Positions 34,551-47,523 are shown, numbered from the stretch's first letter. The stretch is DNA of 64,000 bases from Podospora pseudocomata (GCF_035222375.1 NC_085887.1:3075501-3139500); one strand, 5' to 3'. The notes: a model not told the origin generated them from the sequence alone. Translations and numbers: made by a program.

Positions 34551-36971
34551 CTACTCAATCATAGCATACTTCTCCGCATCTTTCACACTGGGCTTCACCT
34601 CCGACAGCGCCTTCTCCCAATCCTCCTTCGTAATCACCGGCTTCTTCAACTTGACCCCATTCTTCGCAGTAGCATGCTGCCCCATCTGCTGCAGCTTAAG
34701 CGTGTACGCCCTCTCCAAGCAAGCCTGCGCAGCCGCCTGCATCAGATTGCCCAAATCAGCACCAGAGAACCCCTGGCATCTGGGATCCAGCGCCACTTCC
34801 GACAAGTCAGCCTCCTGTTCAAGCTCTTGTTGTTCAGCGGCGACTTCATTATCCACATCCATGGCTTCCGCAGCAGCGGCCTTTTCCTGCTCTTTCTGCT
34901 GCTGTTGCTGGCGAGTGATGGTGTTGCGGTAGAGCGTCTTGAGAATGTCGATGCGGTCTTCCGGACCAGGCAGACCGACATAGATGCTGGTTCCCAGGCG
35001 GCCAGGACGACGGATGGCCTCGTCGATGATGTCTGGCCTGTTGGTTGCGCCAATGACGTAGATGCCGCTCCGGTCGCCCACACCGTCGAGTTCGGTGAGG
35101 AGGGTGTTGACCACGCGGGCGCTGGCGTCGGAGAGGGAGTCGTCTCTCTTTGGCACGAGGGCGTCCATCTCGTCAAAGAACAAGATGCATGGAGCTGAAG
35201 ACTTGGCGCGGGAGAATAGTTGACGGACCGCCCGCTCGGATTCACCGACGTATTTGTTGAGCAGCTCTGGACCCTTGATGGAGATGAAATTCGCCTTGGA
35301 TTCGTTGGCGACGGCTTTGGCGACGAGAGTCTTGCCGCAACCTGGAGGACCCCAGAGCAAGATACCAGCTGCCGGCTTGATACCAACCGCATTGAAGAGC
35401 TCTGGATCTTTGATAGGGCCGATGATAGACATCTCAAGCTTCTTGCGGACGTCTCCCAAGGCACCGACGTTGGCCCAGGTGGTGTCGGGGATGGTGCTGA
35501 AGCCCTCACGCTTGGAGGCCGGTTGAACGCGAGAAATAGCTGTCTTGAACTGCTCGTTGGAGATTTGCGTCTCTCCCCAGGAGGCTTGCCGGTGTTCTTC
35601 GAGAAGGAGCCAGTCCTGCTGCGCTTTGGAGACCTCGCCGGCGTCCTCATCTGCTGGCCTGAGGCCGCGGGCCTTTTGGAGGAGCTGCTGAAGACTGCCG
35701 CTGAAACTCTCCGATACCGCTGCCGTGACGACATATTGCAAATCGCTGCCCACGTAACCAGGTGTCAGCTTGGCGAGCTCCTTGAAGTTGACATCTTCGG
35801 CAAGATTCAAATCCCGTGATAACGACCGCAGAATCTGCTCTCTCGCCCTCTCGCTCGGCATGCCCATGTCCACTTCCGATCCGAACCGTCTCCGGATCGC
35901 TGGGTCGAGCGACTCTGGTCTGTTTGTAGCCGCCAAAACCACCACGTTCTTTCCCAGCGGCGTGTTCCTCTTGATCCGATCCATCCCGTTCATAATCTCG
36001 GCCACGATTCTGCCCTCCATTCCCTTGTTCGCGCTCTCTCTCTTGCCAGCAATGGCATCGATCTCGTCGAAAAAAATGAGGCATGGCGCAATGCGAATAG
36101 CCTCATCAAACACATCCCTGATATTCTTCTCCGACTCGCCCGACGTACCACCAACGATGGAAGGCGCAGAAATGGGGATAAACGCCGCGCCCGCGCTCCC
36201 AGCAACAGCGTGCGCAAGCGTGGTCTTGCCGCAGCCAGACGGCCCATGAAGCAAAACACCATTACCATACCGATACCCCATTTTCTCACAGGCCTCCCCG
36301 GCATTCAACGGGAACCAGATCTCCTGCATCAGCCTCTCCAACGTGTCGTCCACACCGGCGATATCCCGTATCGAGATTCCTGTCGGGGGCGTTCTGTCCA
36401 CCTCCTTGGGCGTGCCCTTTCGTTTTTTAGGCCTTGGTTCCCCATTCGCATGCCTATCAGTCGTTTCCTTAGGCCTGTCAATACCATCCTTAGGCCTGTC
36501 AGTACCATCCTTAGGCGTCCCAACAGTAGCCTGAGGCCTCTCCTCCCCATCCTGACCCGCCCCGTTATCCTCCACAGACCTCCCCCCATCATCACTCTTC
36601 GCACTCCCAAACCCCCACCCCCTCGCAATCTGCCGATTCAACAGTCCCGCATCTCTCGCCTCCCTCCTCTCCCTCTCCATCCGTTCCACAACCTCATCAC
36701 TATCCTCCTCGTCCTCCCCCTCCCGATCCCTCTTCATTTGCTTTTCCCTCACCTCCAGCACCCGCTCAATCGACTCCTCCAAAACCTTCTTCTTCTGCCT
36801 CGCCACACTGGAATTTGATTTCTTGATCGCGTCATAAACCGTCGAAACTGCCAACCTCCCCGGTTTTTCCCTCTGCGAATCCAACGTTTGGATTATCCCG
36901 TAGACTTCCCGATCGAGACGGAGGTTGGGGTTGAACCCGCCAGATGTTGAAGGTCGTGTTGGTCGGGACAT
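34551..36971 (-). CDS. RIX7: Ribosome-biogenesis AAA ATPase Rix7/NVL
   Basis: A single-exon frame of 806 aa starting [12 protein letters not shown]. The N-terminal ~200 residues hold a small helical domain followed by acidic and basic linkers, with a short [13 protein letters not shown] repeat. Two AAA modules follow. The first has Walker [10 protein letters not shown] and Walker [11 protein letters not shown]. The second has [18 protein letters not shown], the pore segment near [10 protein letters not shown], Walker [11 protein letters not shown], and [19 protein letters not shown] (sensor and Arg region). Both modules look intact. Rix7/NVL extracts Nsa1 from pre-60S particles in the nucleolus. 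A TTG-initiated extension upstream was not used. The length and two-module order fit Rix7 better than Cdc48, which has a different N-domain. Confidence 0.93.
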   Translation of the reverse strand: MSRPTRPSTSGGFNPNLRLDREVYGIIQTLDSQREKPGRLAVSTVYDAIKKSNSSVARQKKKVLEESIERVLEVREKQMKRDREGEDEEDSDEVVERMERERREARDAGLLNRQIARGWGFGSAKSDDGGRSVEDNGAGQDGEERPQATVGTPKDGTDRPKDGIDRPKETTDRHANGEPRPKKRKGTPKEVDRTPPTGISIRDIAGVDDTLERLMQEIWFPLNAGEACEKMGYRYGNGVLLHGPSGCGKTTLAHAVAGSAGAAFIPISAPSIVGGTSGESEKNIRDVFDEAIRIAPCLIFFDEIDAIAGKRESANKGMEGRIVAEIMNGMDRIKRNTPLGKNVVVLAATNRPESLDPAIRRRFGSEVDMGMPSERAREQILRSLSRDLNLAEDVNFKELAKLTPGYVGSDLQYVVTAAVSESFSGSLQQLLQKARGLRPADEDAGEVSKAQQDWLLLEEHRQASWGETQISNEQFKTAISRVQPASKREGFSTIPDTTWANVGALGDVRKKLEMSIIGPIKDPELFNAVGIKPAAGILLWGPPGCGKTLVAKAVANESKANFISIKGPELLNKYVGESERAVRQLFSRAKSSAPCILFFDEMDALVPKRDDSLSDASARVVNTLLTELDGVGDRSGIYVIGATNRPDIIDEAIRRPGRLGTSIYVGLPGPEDRIDILKTLYRNTITRQQQQQKEQEKAAAAEAMDVDNEVAAEQQELEQEADLSEVALDPRCQGFSGADLGNLMQAAAQACLERAYTLKLQQMGQHATAKNGVKLKKPVITKEDWEKALSEVKPSVKDAEKYAMIE

Positions 36972-38120
36972 TGTTCGTTGCAGTTGCAAAAAATAATAAC
37001 CCCCCCCCCTCCAAAAGAGAAAAAAAGGGGAATAGGCTTTGTGGCTTGAATGAGTTGGGGAAGAATGTATTGTGCAAAAATCTTTTGCAAACCGCCGCCG
37101 CCAAAAAGAGGGTGTTTAGTATCGTTGGTTTCTGACACAGGGAGAAAATGTATTTGACTCGGGTGGGGTGTCAAGGTACCCACAACAGGATCTTGGGAGT
37201 GATTATTGTTCTTGCTGTTTCATGTGAGAACCTCTCTGGCTGCATGCTGCTGCTGGTGATGAATGAGATTTAAAAAAAAAAAAGTTGTGAATGAAATGAA
37301 TACTCAGTTTTCGCACTGTGTGTGTGTACACACACATGGTTTGGGTCTTGGCGGGGAGTAAATGGTGGGGGCGGTGGATAGTACCCTAACCCTGAGTTGA
37401 CAGCGTCTAAAAATGCTTAATGCACCATAATATATGGTTTCATAAGTCTTGAAAATATACCATAGGCCTATAAAGATAGTCGACAAATACACTGCTTTAA
37501 TCTCAATCTCCCCATCTCGCGTCGCAGTCCCCATCTTTTTGTCCACAACATCCGTGGGAAAAGGCGGGGGCTCAGGTATGACCCCCACCATGTAATTGAG
37601 GCTCAAATGACCCCAACATGAATGCTCTCATCACATCAACACCACAAAACTTCAACCTTGAAAGTGACTATTCAATATTTTCATACCTCCTGACTACCAA
37701 AGTCATAGAACCTAATCCCATATGCTGTAGTCCCGCCATGACTAAACACATGTCCGCGTGAATGACCTCCCTCTCACACCCACCCATCACATGACACCAC
37801 CCAAGTCCCCCAAAATGCCAACCAACCAACCACCACCACCACCACACCCCCCTGATGATATGACAACAATATGATATGATATGAACCAGCCAAACCAGAC
37901 CCCTCTCCAGAGAGGCCTCAGATAAATAATGCGCCGCCATAAAAAGCCGGAAAGAAAACCAGATTTATACAACCATGTTTTTTTTCGTCTTGGAAGCTTT
38001 TCTAAGACAAAAAAAAAAAAAAAAAAGAGATACAATATTACAGAAAACATACAACAACATCTTTCTCATGAATGCGTTATCAGACACACACACAAATGAT
38101 CTCTCCTCCAGACAAAAACT
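36972..38120. other. Intergenic region
   Basis: Promoter of RIX7 on the left and 3' end of the carrier gene on the right, both minus strand. It contains a C-run at about 37002-37011 and A-runs at 37270-37283 and 38009-38026. No gene was recognised. Confidence 0.5.
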
Positions 38121-39532
38121 TTACAGCTGGTGGTGGTTCTGTTCATCCATCGCCTTGATGCGCTTCTTCAAGAACTCAAACGATGAGAAAAACACGGCGT
38201 TCACAGCGCACGATCTCCCCATGCTCACACCAAGACCGCGGTACATGTTGCGCTGAAAAAAGGCAATCTTGACCGGTTCGACTTTTTGGCCCTTGGAGTA
38301 CATGAGCGAGTTGCGCTGGTAGATGCTCTTGGCCGAGTCGACTGGGTCTGTGGTTGTTGATGAGCAAAAAATTAGAACCATGGTCACACGCACGACAGAT
38401 CCCACCAAACACTTACATATCAGGGCCCAAGATACAATGCCACAGAGGCCGCCTGCCACCAGCACCGCCAGTGGGTTAGAGTGTGTCCCATCTCCTCCAA
38501 ATGTCGTCAAGAGCTGTTTGCTGCTCTCATACGTCATAAAGTATGTTCCTGTGCCGAGGGTATCGCGCACTTTTTGTAAAGTCAGTATCAAATCCCCCTG
38601 TCTCCCCTCAAGAAATCAAACTCACAGAGATGTAACCGGAAACCAGTATACAACCCCCCAACCCCCCTATGTTTGATGATATTCCCCATCGTCTTCAGCG
38701 TCCCCTTGTTCTGATAACTCGCCGCAATAGCATGGCTCTCGGGCTTTGGGCAATTCTTCTTATCCGCAATCAACACTGACACTTGGGCACTGAGCTTCGT
38801 CAACTCGAACGGGCAAGCTATGGCTGTTATGCAAGACCCCGCCGTCATCCCAGCCGCTCCAAACGTGGCAATCGACCAAAAGTTCGGATATGACCCTTGC
38901 TGCGCTACCTGTGCCATCACATCCACCCCAAAATGTCTCTTGACCCAGTCGCTGTACGCATACTTTGACCGTTGGTAAATCGAAAAGGATATCGTCCGAA
39001 CAAGCGTAATGCTGGCCATCGGTGCTGTCACTCCTCGGAAGAAACCCCTAAACTTCTCCGTCTGATATGTCCGCCGCACGCAGTCCACAAAGCCATTATA
39101 CCGGTACGTTTGCATGCGCGTCTTGACGCTGTCGAGAGGAAACGTCGTCAGGGTGGAGAGCACGCTCGAGGCCGAGGCGGCCACCTCGACACGGTAACGC
39201 TTGAGGAAGCGCTGATAAAGGGCATTGCTGCTAAGGGGCGTTGGCTGGTTCGTCGTCGCAAAGCGGGGGTCCGTCCTCGCCGCTGACGTAGTTGTTGCGG
39301 AGGAGGAGGAGGAGGTGGTGGTACCACTACTGTTAGTGCCGCGGCTGGAGCTAGTAGCTTCGTTCTGGTTCACGTTGAGCTGGTGTGGTTGCTGCTGCTG
39401 CTGCTGCTGTTGTTGTTGGGAAGGAGGCATGATGGGAAACGGAGGTCGGTGGTGACTGTGGGCTGCACCATCTTGTTGGAGGAGGATTCTCTGGCGGTGG
39501 TCGTTCTCGGCGGACTGGAGCTCAGCAGGCAT
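38121..39532 (-). CDS. Mitochondrial carrier (SLC25) family protein
   Basis: Three exons on the minus strand, 38626-39532, 38417-38569 and 38121-38347, encode 428 aa. A ~110-residue N-terminal extension contains a Gln run and Ser/Thr-rich stretches. The three solute-carrier repeats are marked by PLDSVKTRMQ, PFELTKLSAQ and PVDSAKSIYQ, the P-x-D/E-x-x-K/R signature at the end of each odd helix. The third motif is reformed only after the second splice (T|AC CCA). Carriers of this fold exchange metabolites across the inner mitochondrial membrane. The substrate cannot be named from the motifs; acyl-carnitine or ornithine-like carriers are candidates. Both introns are canonical GT-AG. Confidence 0.87.
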
Positions 39533-41173
39533 GCTAGCTTGTCCCTGCTTTTGTTCTGTCTCTCAGGTGATTTTTGTCCCCTCGTTCTCCTCTTTCTCTC
39601 TCTCTATCTATCCTGAGCGCCGGCCAGCTAAAAGACGGTGGCCTCGGGAGCAGCCGAGACCAGAGTCCTCAGCAGCGCGGTCGCAGAAGGGTCCATCAAG
39701 AACCCCCCGCGGGTCCGGTCGAAAAAGGGGCCGTGCCTCTGGCTCTTTGTGTCGATGGGGAGAGCTCCAGGCTGTGGTGTTGAGTTAACTGGTGGGTAAT
39801 CTGTTGATTCCCGTTTGTATTCTCGCGGGATGGGAGGAAAGGTAGGTCGTCGATGAGGAGGAAAGGTAGGTCGTCGATGAGGAGGAACGGGACCGACGTG
39901 AGGAGGGGGAGTTAGGTCGGGTGACAATTGGTGGATGGGACGGCCGTCGAGCTTATCGTTTGTGTGGTTGTGCAACAGCAGTTCAATGCATTTGCAATTG
40001 ACGAGAGTGGTGCTTTTTCGAAAGGTAGATTGCGGGGTCACGACACACAAAGAAGCTTCCTATCGTCGCTGGTTGGCGTGGGCAAGCTCCAGCGACTCTC
40101 CACCATGACCAGATGATTCAAGGGCCCGGTAAGAGCGTCGGCTGTCTAGACTTTTAGCGGCTAGTCCCGACCTCGGCGGGGATCTCCTTACCCGAAGCTC
40201 TGCAATTGCGGTGAAAGAATCAAAAAGCTGTGTTTGCTGAAGAGCGAAAGGCCGAAGGAGAAAAAAAAGCTAGCTACGGCCTGTTTTCCGCGTCCTTGCA
40301 GCTCTCGATGCAATGTGTTTTTTTTTCCCCCGCGGTTGGGTTGAGGTGGGAGGGGTCCTACGATGGCTTCAATCCGACTAGGCTAACGTCATTGCTGCAG
40401 CATCGTCTAACCTGATTAGGCGACAGGATTCAAACACATGCAATTCGTGAGATGGGCGAGACTCCAAGAGGGGTTGGTGATGGGTGATGGGCACCAGTAT
40501 ATAAAATCAATCACAGGCAAATCTGTATCGCAGACAAAGACATGCGACAGAATTGTTCCAGTGTAGCATGCCACAAGCAGATCAATCTTCCAATCTCTTG
40601 TGCTCCCGTCCCATTTTCCTCTTGAATGCGCTGATGTGAGTGACAAGATGGCCCTTTTCCACCGGGACACGGCATGCTCCCCCCTCCCACCTTCAGACAA
40701 CCGCGACAGCTCATCCACTCATCATTGACATCTCAACCAAGCTTTTTGCTTGTATCTCCCTCCCCTCAGCCTGGATAAAGCCGACACCCAATCCGCGCCC
40801 GCTCATCCTTTGTAGATCCGCTATATCAGGGTATCTGCCTGTCCCAGTCCCTTTCCTTTCGCTTGTGCTCATATTGGCGCAGTTTCGACTGTCTTGAGTG
40901 TTTCGTTTCGGAGCTCGACTCGTGTCGTGAAACTTGAACTGCTTTTTCCCACCATCACAAGCCAGCTCAGCTCAGCTCAGCTTCCAGCCCACCTAGATAT
41001 ATAGCAAGGCAAATGCCGTTGTCAAACCGCATCTCCCGCCCCTCGGTTCCTGCCGGCCATCGGCCCAGGCACGCCTCACATGGTGTACTGTCATCACCAT
41101 GCAGCACAAAGCTTCCCGCAGTCTTGGCGACCACCATTAACCACCACCCTCCCTTCATTGTAAACCGCAAAAA
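39533..41173. other. Intergenic region with a short tandem duplication
   Basis: Promoter of the carrier gene (left) and 3' end of the LYR-protein gene (right). A 24-nt direct repeat lies near 39836-39885. Frames at 39628-40050 and 41013-41426 are shadows or leader sequence without domains. Confidence 0.5.
39836..39885. repeat. Tandem duplication of a 24-nt unit
   Basis: The unit GGAGGAAAGGTAGGTCGTCG followed by ATGA occurs twice in direct succession, then a third partial copy (GGAGGAACGG). It lies about 0.3 kb upstream of the carrier start codon. Confidence 0.85.
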
Positions 41174-41626
41174 TCACCTCAAACACAACCCCATACTCTC
41201 ATTCAACATCCCCACCACCCCCTCCCACCCCCTCCACCTCAACCCCCGTTCCTTGACAACATCCCCCCCCCTCTCCGCCAACCTCTTCTTCACCTTCTCG
41301 CTAGCCTTCTCAACCTCCTCCCTCTCCCTCAGCAGATGCTTCCAGCTCTTCCTGTCCACCCTCGTCCTCTCCCAGTGCACCCTCACCAACGTCTTGCAAA
41401 TCCTGTGCTCCAACCCCCTCGACTGAGACGCCGCGTGAAAAAACCAAACCGTCCTCCTGATCCTCTCGGGGTGGTAGCTCGCCAGGTTGGACCTATCCCG
41501 AAAGGCGAGACGGAGTTGGTCCCGGATCACGTACCGCGCCGGCTTGGAGTACTGGACTGCCTGGAGGGCTGAGCGGTAGAGGTGCCGGTACGAGGTCAGG
41601 AGTTCGGTTGTGGTGGGGGTTGTCAT
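41174..41626 (-). CDS. LYR-motif protein, probably mitochondrial
   Basis: A single-exon frame of 150 aa. Residues 9-40 contain the LYR pattern: a Tyr-Arg-His-Leu-Tyr-Arg start, a basic helix, and the conserved Phe in LRLAFR. This is the three-helix fold that docks to the acyl carrier protein and serves in assembly of respiratory complexes, mitoribosomes or Fe-S proteins. A second conserved block includes RIRRTVWFFHAASQSRGLEH. The C-terminal third is charged and helical. I suspect the fungal family formerly called DUF1763, but this is from memory and unverified. The specific partner is unknown. Confidence 0.7.
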   Translation of the reverse strand: MTTPTTTELLTSYRHLYRSALQAVQYSKPARYVIRDQLRLAFRDRSNLASYHPERIRRTVWFFHAASQSRGLEHRICKTLVRVHWERTRVDRKSWKHLLREREEVEKASEKVKKRLAERGGDVVKERGLRWRGWEGVVGMLNESMGLCLR

Positions 41627-42186
41627 GACGATGAAGATCTGGTATTGAGCTGAGTCGAATTTTGTAGTGTGAAGAAACTGAAGAAAAGGTCAAAGCGGTT
41701 GTAAGAAAGCGAGAGATCCAATGGCTTCATAAATTCATAGCTTGTGTGCACGGACCATATGACGGACTGCCGTCTTTTTGAGATGGCTTAAGCTTAAGAG
41801 CAGCAATATTCCCAATGAAGACACCAAATAGATTCAATACAACCAATTGATACAGAGTACCATCTCTGCCTAATTCAAGGTACCTATCCAAGACGTCCGC
41901 AAACATTGTAGTATATACTACGACTGTAATTATACATTCCGCTCCCCATTCATTCCCTTCCAACCTATGTTCTATCAACACACCAAAAAAACAACCTCAT
42001 TCAAAGTGGTGTCACTGTACTCCCGCACCTCTTCCAGAACAAGTTCCCTATGTGGAGAAGCAAAGAACCGAAAGCCATACCCAGCAGCCCATCTCGATGA
42101 ACAGCGTTCCCGCACCATCTATATGCATTCAAAAAACGAACCACACATTCCTCCTCTATTCAAAGTGCACTCTTCTCTTTCCATGT
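41627..42186. other. Intergenic region
   Basis: Promoter of the LYR-protein gene and 3' end of the transporter gene (both minus strand). No gene was recognised. Confidence 0.5.
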
Positions 42187-44351
42187 CTAATCACCCCTTT
42201 GATTGATAGGAGCGTACTGTCCGCTAGGACTCGAGCCACCACGGCCCATAAGCCTTGACAACCAACCGCCCAAACCTCCTCTACTTTGTTGCCTGGAGGA
42301 CTGGGCCTTGGGATCACCGACCGACGTTGGTGGATCGATGTTCAGTCCTGGAATCGCACTTCCCGGTCCAAATCTCGCCGGCGAGGCGCGACCTCTGATG
42401 TCAAGGGGCGGAATGGGCGACCCGGAGCGCACGAGCGGATCGGACTCGGCGTGCAAGGCTGGCGTCGAACCAGCAGGTGTGCCCAGCGCGCGAGTGGCGT
42501 CGCCAAAGAGGGCGTCCATGTCCTCGAGGCGGACACCGCGTGTTTCTGGGTAGATGAAGTATACTAGGGATATTGTTAGACTTTGACTTTCAAAAAAATA
42601 AGCAAGGCAGCGGTCAACTTACCAACAACGAAGCTGACGGCACACCAGAATGCGTGGACAAGGTACAACCTCCAGTGAATCCAGTCTTGGAGAATGGGTG
42701 TCATCTGACCCACCAACCAGTTGCAAGCCCAGTTCGTGGCTGTTGACAGACTGGCACCCTTGGAGCGAATCTTGAGAGGGAGAATCTCCGGGGGGTAGAG
42801 CCAGGGGATAGGTCCCCATGAGTATCCGAACGCAGCGTTGTAGATCATGACCATGATGACAACCATTGTTGGCGTCGATGGCACGTCGATGTACAAAAAG
42901 TACGAAATGGCTGACAGTGAGAGGACCATCATAACAGCACCGGACAGCAGGATAGGCCTCCGGCCCCACCGGTCCACCATGTACCATGGCGGGATTGTCG
43001 ACAGTAGGTATGTGATACCGTTGAACCCGGCCATTAGAATAGCGTCGTGACCAACCCAACCAGCTGACTCGAACACCATCGGCGCGTAGTATGAGATAAC
43101 GTTGATACCGTTGAGCTGGGCCAGGGCCTGTGCTGACATGGCGATAAAGACTCGCCTGCCATACCGCTTGAACATCTCGGAATATGTGCGCTCGCCTTCC
43201 TGCCGTTGGAGGAGAACGTCCATCTTAATGTCGCGGAATTCCTCGCGAGCGCGGGGATCGTGAATGTCACCGCCACCGTACAGGTTGGCAATGACCACGA
43301 TACCTTCCTCGTCATGGTCGTGGTCCAGGAGCCATCTAAAATGGGTTAGCGCGCGGTTCACATGCGTGGTGTAAGTGGTAGCGACAAACCTGGGCGATTC
43401 GACGATAATCAGACTACCCAAACCAAGAAGACCTCCCATAATGCATTGCATCATCAGGGGCAGCCTCCATGAGGTGTTGCTCTCAATGAAGCCACAGAAA
43501 TAATCCACCCACACCGAGGTCGTGTAACCAACAATATTGCCGGTAAACTCAATGCAGGCGAGCTTTCCACGGTTGTGTGGAGGCGAGATTTCAGACTGAT
43601 ATACCGGGACGATAGTTGAGAGCATGCCAACTCCCAAACCAGCCACAAACCTACCAACCATCATCATGACCATGTTCGTCGCGGCTGTTTGCAGCCCACC
43701 TCCAACGAAGAAGATCATTGATCCGTACAGAATAGTTTTTCTTCTCCCGATAATATCTCCAATATGCCCAACACAGAGGGACGATATTAATGCACCAATT
43801 TCCAAGATAGCAACCATTGTTGCTATTTCTGCATTGGAAGGTTGGTGGAAATACTCCTTGAAAAAGGGACCAGTGATGATCCCCGACATCACACCCTGAT
43901 CATATCCGAAGAGAAACACGCCCAAAGAAACGAAAATAGAAGTAAAATAAATCAACGGCTTGCCCGTCAGGCCGTGGATGGAACTCGAGCTGCCCGTCAT
44001 GATGGTGGCTAGTAGCTGTTCTGCCTTGCTAACGTGACGGTGCGCAGCAGTTGGGATGTGGATTGCCTCTTTGCTAACAGCGCCAGTGTAGCGAGAGGAT
44101 GACCGGCTTCTGCTAGAAGACGGCTCTTGGTATCGGACTTTCTTTTTGTGTCTGGGATGGCGTTTGATGACACCTGCAAGGGCTTCGTCGTCGTTTAATC
44201 GCTTGCGCAAGGGATCTTCTTCGGCGAGTTGCTCGGCGATGTCGCCCGTGTCGGTCCACGAAGAGTTCCCTGAGTCGTCCTCCGACTCTGAACTCGCGGG
44301 CTCATCAATGAAATGACCCTGTCGGGATGATCGGGAGGTGTTATTGTGCAC
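42187..44351 (-). CDS. MFS sugar transporter; 5' end uncertain
   Basis: At least three exons on the minus strand: 43390-44351 (left open), 42623-43335 and 42187-42563. The frame carries twelve-helix sugar-porter signatures: GDIIGRRKT after helix 2, ESPRWLLDHD rebuilt across a 54-nt intron, QLNGINVISYYAP in helix 7, DRWGRRP, and PETRG after the last helix, also rebuilt by splicing. It should import a hexose or related sugar at the plasma membrane. A ~115-residue polar N-terminal region precedes the helices. The frame stays open to about 44480 without any ATG, and the first ATG inside it is at 43998-44000. A likely true start is the ATG at 44515-44517, in another frame, needing one more intron whose donor I cannot fix. 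Confidence 0.85.
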
Positions 44352-44517
44352 AGGAAGGGTTCGGAGGGGAATGTTCGAGGGGAGACGGGACGGGTTGGAA
44401 GTCGGAATCTTGTCGGTTATGGGGCTGGTTCGCAGCAGCCTCCGTCTGCAGTGGGAGAGGGTCGAGTTGGAGATGTCTGTGTTTTACAGTTGCCGGCTCC
44501 GCAGAAGGCGAAGACAT

Positions 44518-47500
44518 TCGGTCAGATGACTCTGGGAAATGCAGAAAGCTAAACAGCCAAACAACAAAAAACTAGGCACGCTGCAGTGTCGGTCCCAATG
44601 GGAGATGCGGCGGTGGTGTAAGTTGGCACCCTTTGACGCACGGGGTTGACCCCGGCTGCCCTGTGGGCGGATTCAGCGGAGCCGCCAAGCCACCATCCCG
44701 CAAACCAGGGGGTCCTAAAAACGTCCACTCATCCCCGCTGCCTTGTTCAACCATCTCCGCAACCAACTTTTCGTCCTCTTCTTACAGCACGCCAAGTCAC
44801 CCCCTCCAATGTCAATCCTGCAAATCGCTGCTGATACCGGCAGCCGGCACAGAAGAGCCCTGGGCCAATCTTCATCTTATCACGTTTGACCCGTCTGCCG
44901 ACTTTAGGGGTTCAAAAACCCGCGGCCATCCTGTCATCCTGTTAATGTTGTTCCACACACAAACTCCATGGACTCTCACAAGACGACTTTGAGCTCATCA
45001 CGCGGCAACCTATTTTCGAAATCGACCGCCTCTGCTTAATCAGGCAACCCACCACCCTGTTTAAGTCCGACGGAAACTCGAATAGATGCTGTCCTGGAGG
45101 GGTCAAATGTTTGAAACGTGAAACATGCTGTTCCCCTCACGCCGTCCCACGTTGTCTGTCGTTCCATGACTGTGGGTGAGGCGCGATTCCAGCTCACGAG
45201 CTGACATGCCTGTGAGGTTGCGCAAGGCTCGCCTCAAAAAGCTCAGCACCGGCTGCAGTACGATTCAACCAGGCTGAGGGATTGAACCTACGAGCGCCGA
45301 TGTTTTGACATTCACACCCATCTGGGTTTCTTCGCCGTCATCCAGCTTGAAACAGCCCACGCCGCAGCCAGCTCATGTTGGTGATGCAACAACAACCCAT
45401 AGAGCCATTCGGTAGACGCTGACTGACACAGCCATACTTGAATTCGCTTGCCGGGCGGCCGAATGCCTTATATATATATCAAACAGCTTCACTGCCATGC
45501 AAAATATGCAACGTCAGGACGAAATTCTGCGAGGCTTCCACGCCCCTCCCTTGCATCCGTTGTGCCCCTGGGCTCATCATGCAGAAGCTCCCTCCCCGCG
45601 GCCGCTATGATGTTTCTCGGGAGACAGGAGACATGGACCATCCCAGAAGGGAAGTCGAGCATGAATCGCCAGGCCGGGGACTGAATGATGCTGAGCTCAG
45701 GAATGGGGCAATTCAATAAAGGCCCCCTGCATGGCCGTTTTTGAGATCTAGTGATATTGCTAACCTTCATTACAGTATACGGACGTCGGGCGTTCGTCCT
45801 ACGATACACATGAAACGCTGTGTTCGCTCAAATTTCCAGATGCAACCATGCAAGCCAGATCGTGGGGGGAAAGAGAGTACTATAATGGATGGTACTCAGG
45901 CCGGATAATATTCACGGAGTGTTGTCGAGTTGCCCAACTTGTCCTCTCGACCGCGGTGTCATGATTCCAGAACAGTTTGTATTCGATGAGCCGCCAACAA
46001 CAGTTGCTTGCTGTATCATATTGGAAATCAGGTATTGCCCCTACTTCTGATACGATGAAGCACAAGCGCGTTGGCCAAGACCACCTATGTTGTTTTGCAA
46101 GTATTAATTTCTAGAAATTAGAATTGTCTCTTGTCTAGAGTTATAATCGTAGTAGGAGCAATATCCAGCGCTCGGACCATTCATTTCATCTTCTCCCGCT
46201 CTTACAGCAACCCAATCTTGCCTTGCATGGGACGAAACAGTGGGAATGCAAGTCACATCTCGAGCCGACCGAAAAACCTTGGTCTGAGGCGTTCGTCCAG
46301 CAGTGGCTTCGACAGGGGTGGGTGAGGTGTTTTGGAGAAAACACCAGTGACTGGTGCCCAGACTTTGGATCTCGGAGCAATGAGAGACGGCTCCCTTGCG
46401 TCCAGCTCATCATGCATAATGGTGGTCTCCCTTCACCCATTATCCATACATAGCTGGCAGTGCTTTTCTGCCTCTGGCCTCGACGTGTCGGACCACACTG
46501 CTACCATCTAGAAGAATACATAACCAGAATACCGACCTCGACCTGACGCCTGCGCCGCCACAGCTTCCGTCATCCTAGTGGAGAGGCCAAGTCACCGATA
46601 CCGACACAGCCAACGGCTGAGCCGAATATAGCATCGGTTGAGGGACACTCCGTACACAGAAAACAAAAGAACAGAGCACTAAGAGAAGTCAGGTTGCGTC
46701 GTATCTATAATCTCGGCTTCCATCAACACTCGAGCTCTCTTGATCAGCCGGTTGGCCCCGAATCTGACGGTGATTTCACAAGAGGCTGGGGTTTGGTTCC
46801 TGGAACAGGCAAGTGGACAAGGGCACCCGGCCAATCGCGTGAGCGCAACCGAGGTGTGGGTCACCCTTGCGTGCCACCGAAACGGGGCGCGCTATCCTGT
46901 GTTCTGTGTTCCTGCCGCGGACGTTGGGTGAGGTGAGTGGCTCGACAGTGGCTGCCCCAGGGCATTGAGTTTTATAATTATTGCGGCGATCCGACTGCTG
47001 CCCGCCCGCAGCTCCTCCTCGTCGCCTGTTTTTCCAGCTTCTCCCCCCCCAACCCCAATCACCACAGCAATTATATCTGCGCCACAGCATTTATCTGCTC
47101 CCGATCCATTCACTCCGAGTATCGCATGCTGCTCCCGACTACAGAATAACTCCAATCATTAACGCATGGTTTTCAGAGGAGAGGAGGACGCCGACGACGA
47201 CGATCAGTTTGCGCGCAAACAGAGCTGGCAGTAAGGAACCACGAACGAGAGGCTGGGAGCTGCAGCAAAAGCCAGGGTCCCCCACCGCCAGCATCCTGCG
47301 ATCCCAGGTCACGACTATCGATCACGGACGAAAAGGCGGAGAACTATTCAAAAGAGCTGAAAAGCCAACTGTGAAGGGGGGGCAACTTTGTCAATTGCGT
47401 AAAATCGCTTGGGGAAAGAAAGGACAATAACGAGGAGAGGCCACCGACAAAACCTGAAACACCACAAACACCCGAGACAATTTCTACGCGCGACGGTCAG

Positions 47501-47523
47501 AAATCGCACGACAACAACACACA
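44518..47523. other. Long divergent intergenic region, no gene recognised
   Basis: About 3 kb between the transporter and the Chs7-like gene. Frames here are short and discordant. A GGATTGAACCT sequence near 45281 looks a little like a tRNA T-arm, but no acceptor or anticodon arm can be drawn. The last ~400 bases are probably the leader of the Chs7-like gene. Confidence 0.45.

Noticed and set aside
37380-37395. CCCTAACCCT-like sequence recalling a telomere repeat
   Set aside because: Only about one and a half units; far too short to be a telomere remnant.
45230-45300. GGATTGAACCT-like sequence suggesting a tRNA T-arm on either strand
   Set aside because: No matching acceptor stem, D-arm or anticodon arm can be drawn at the required distances.
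46981-47430. 149-aa plus-strand frame before the Chs7-like gene
   Set aside because: Pro/Arg/Ser-rich, no domain; better explained as the 5' leader.
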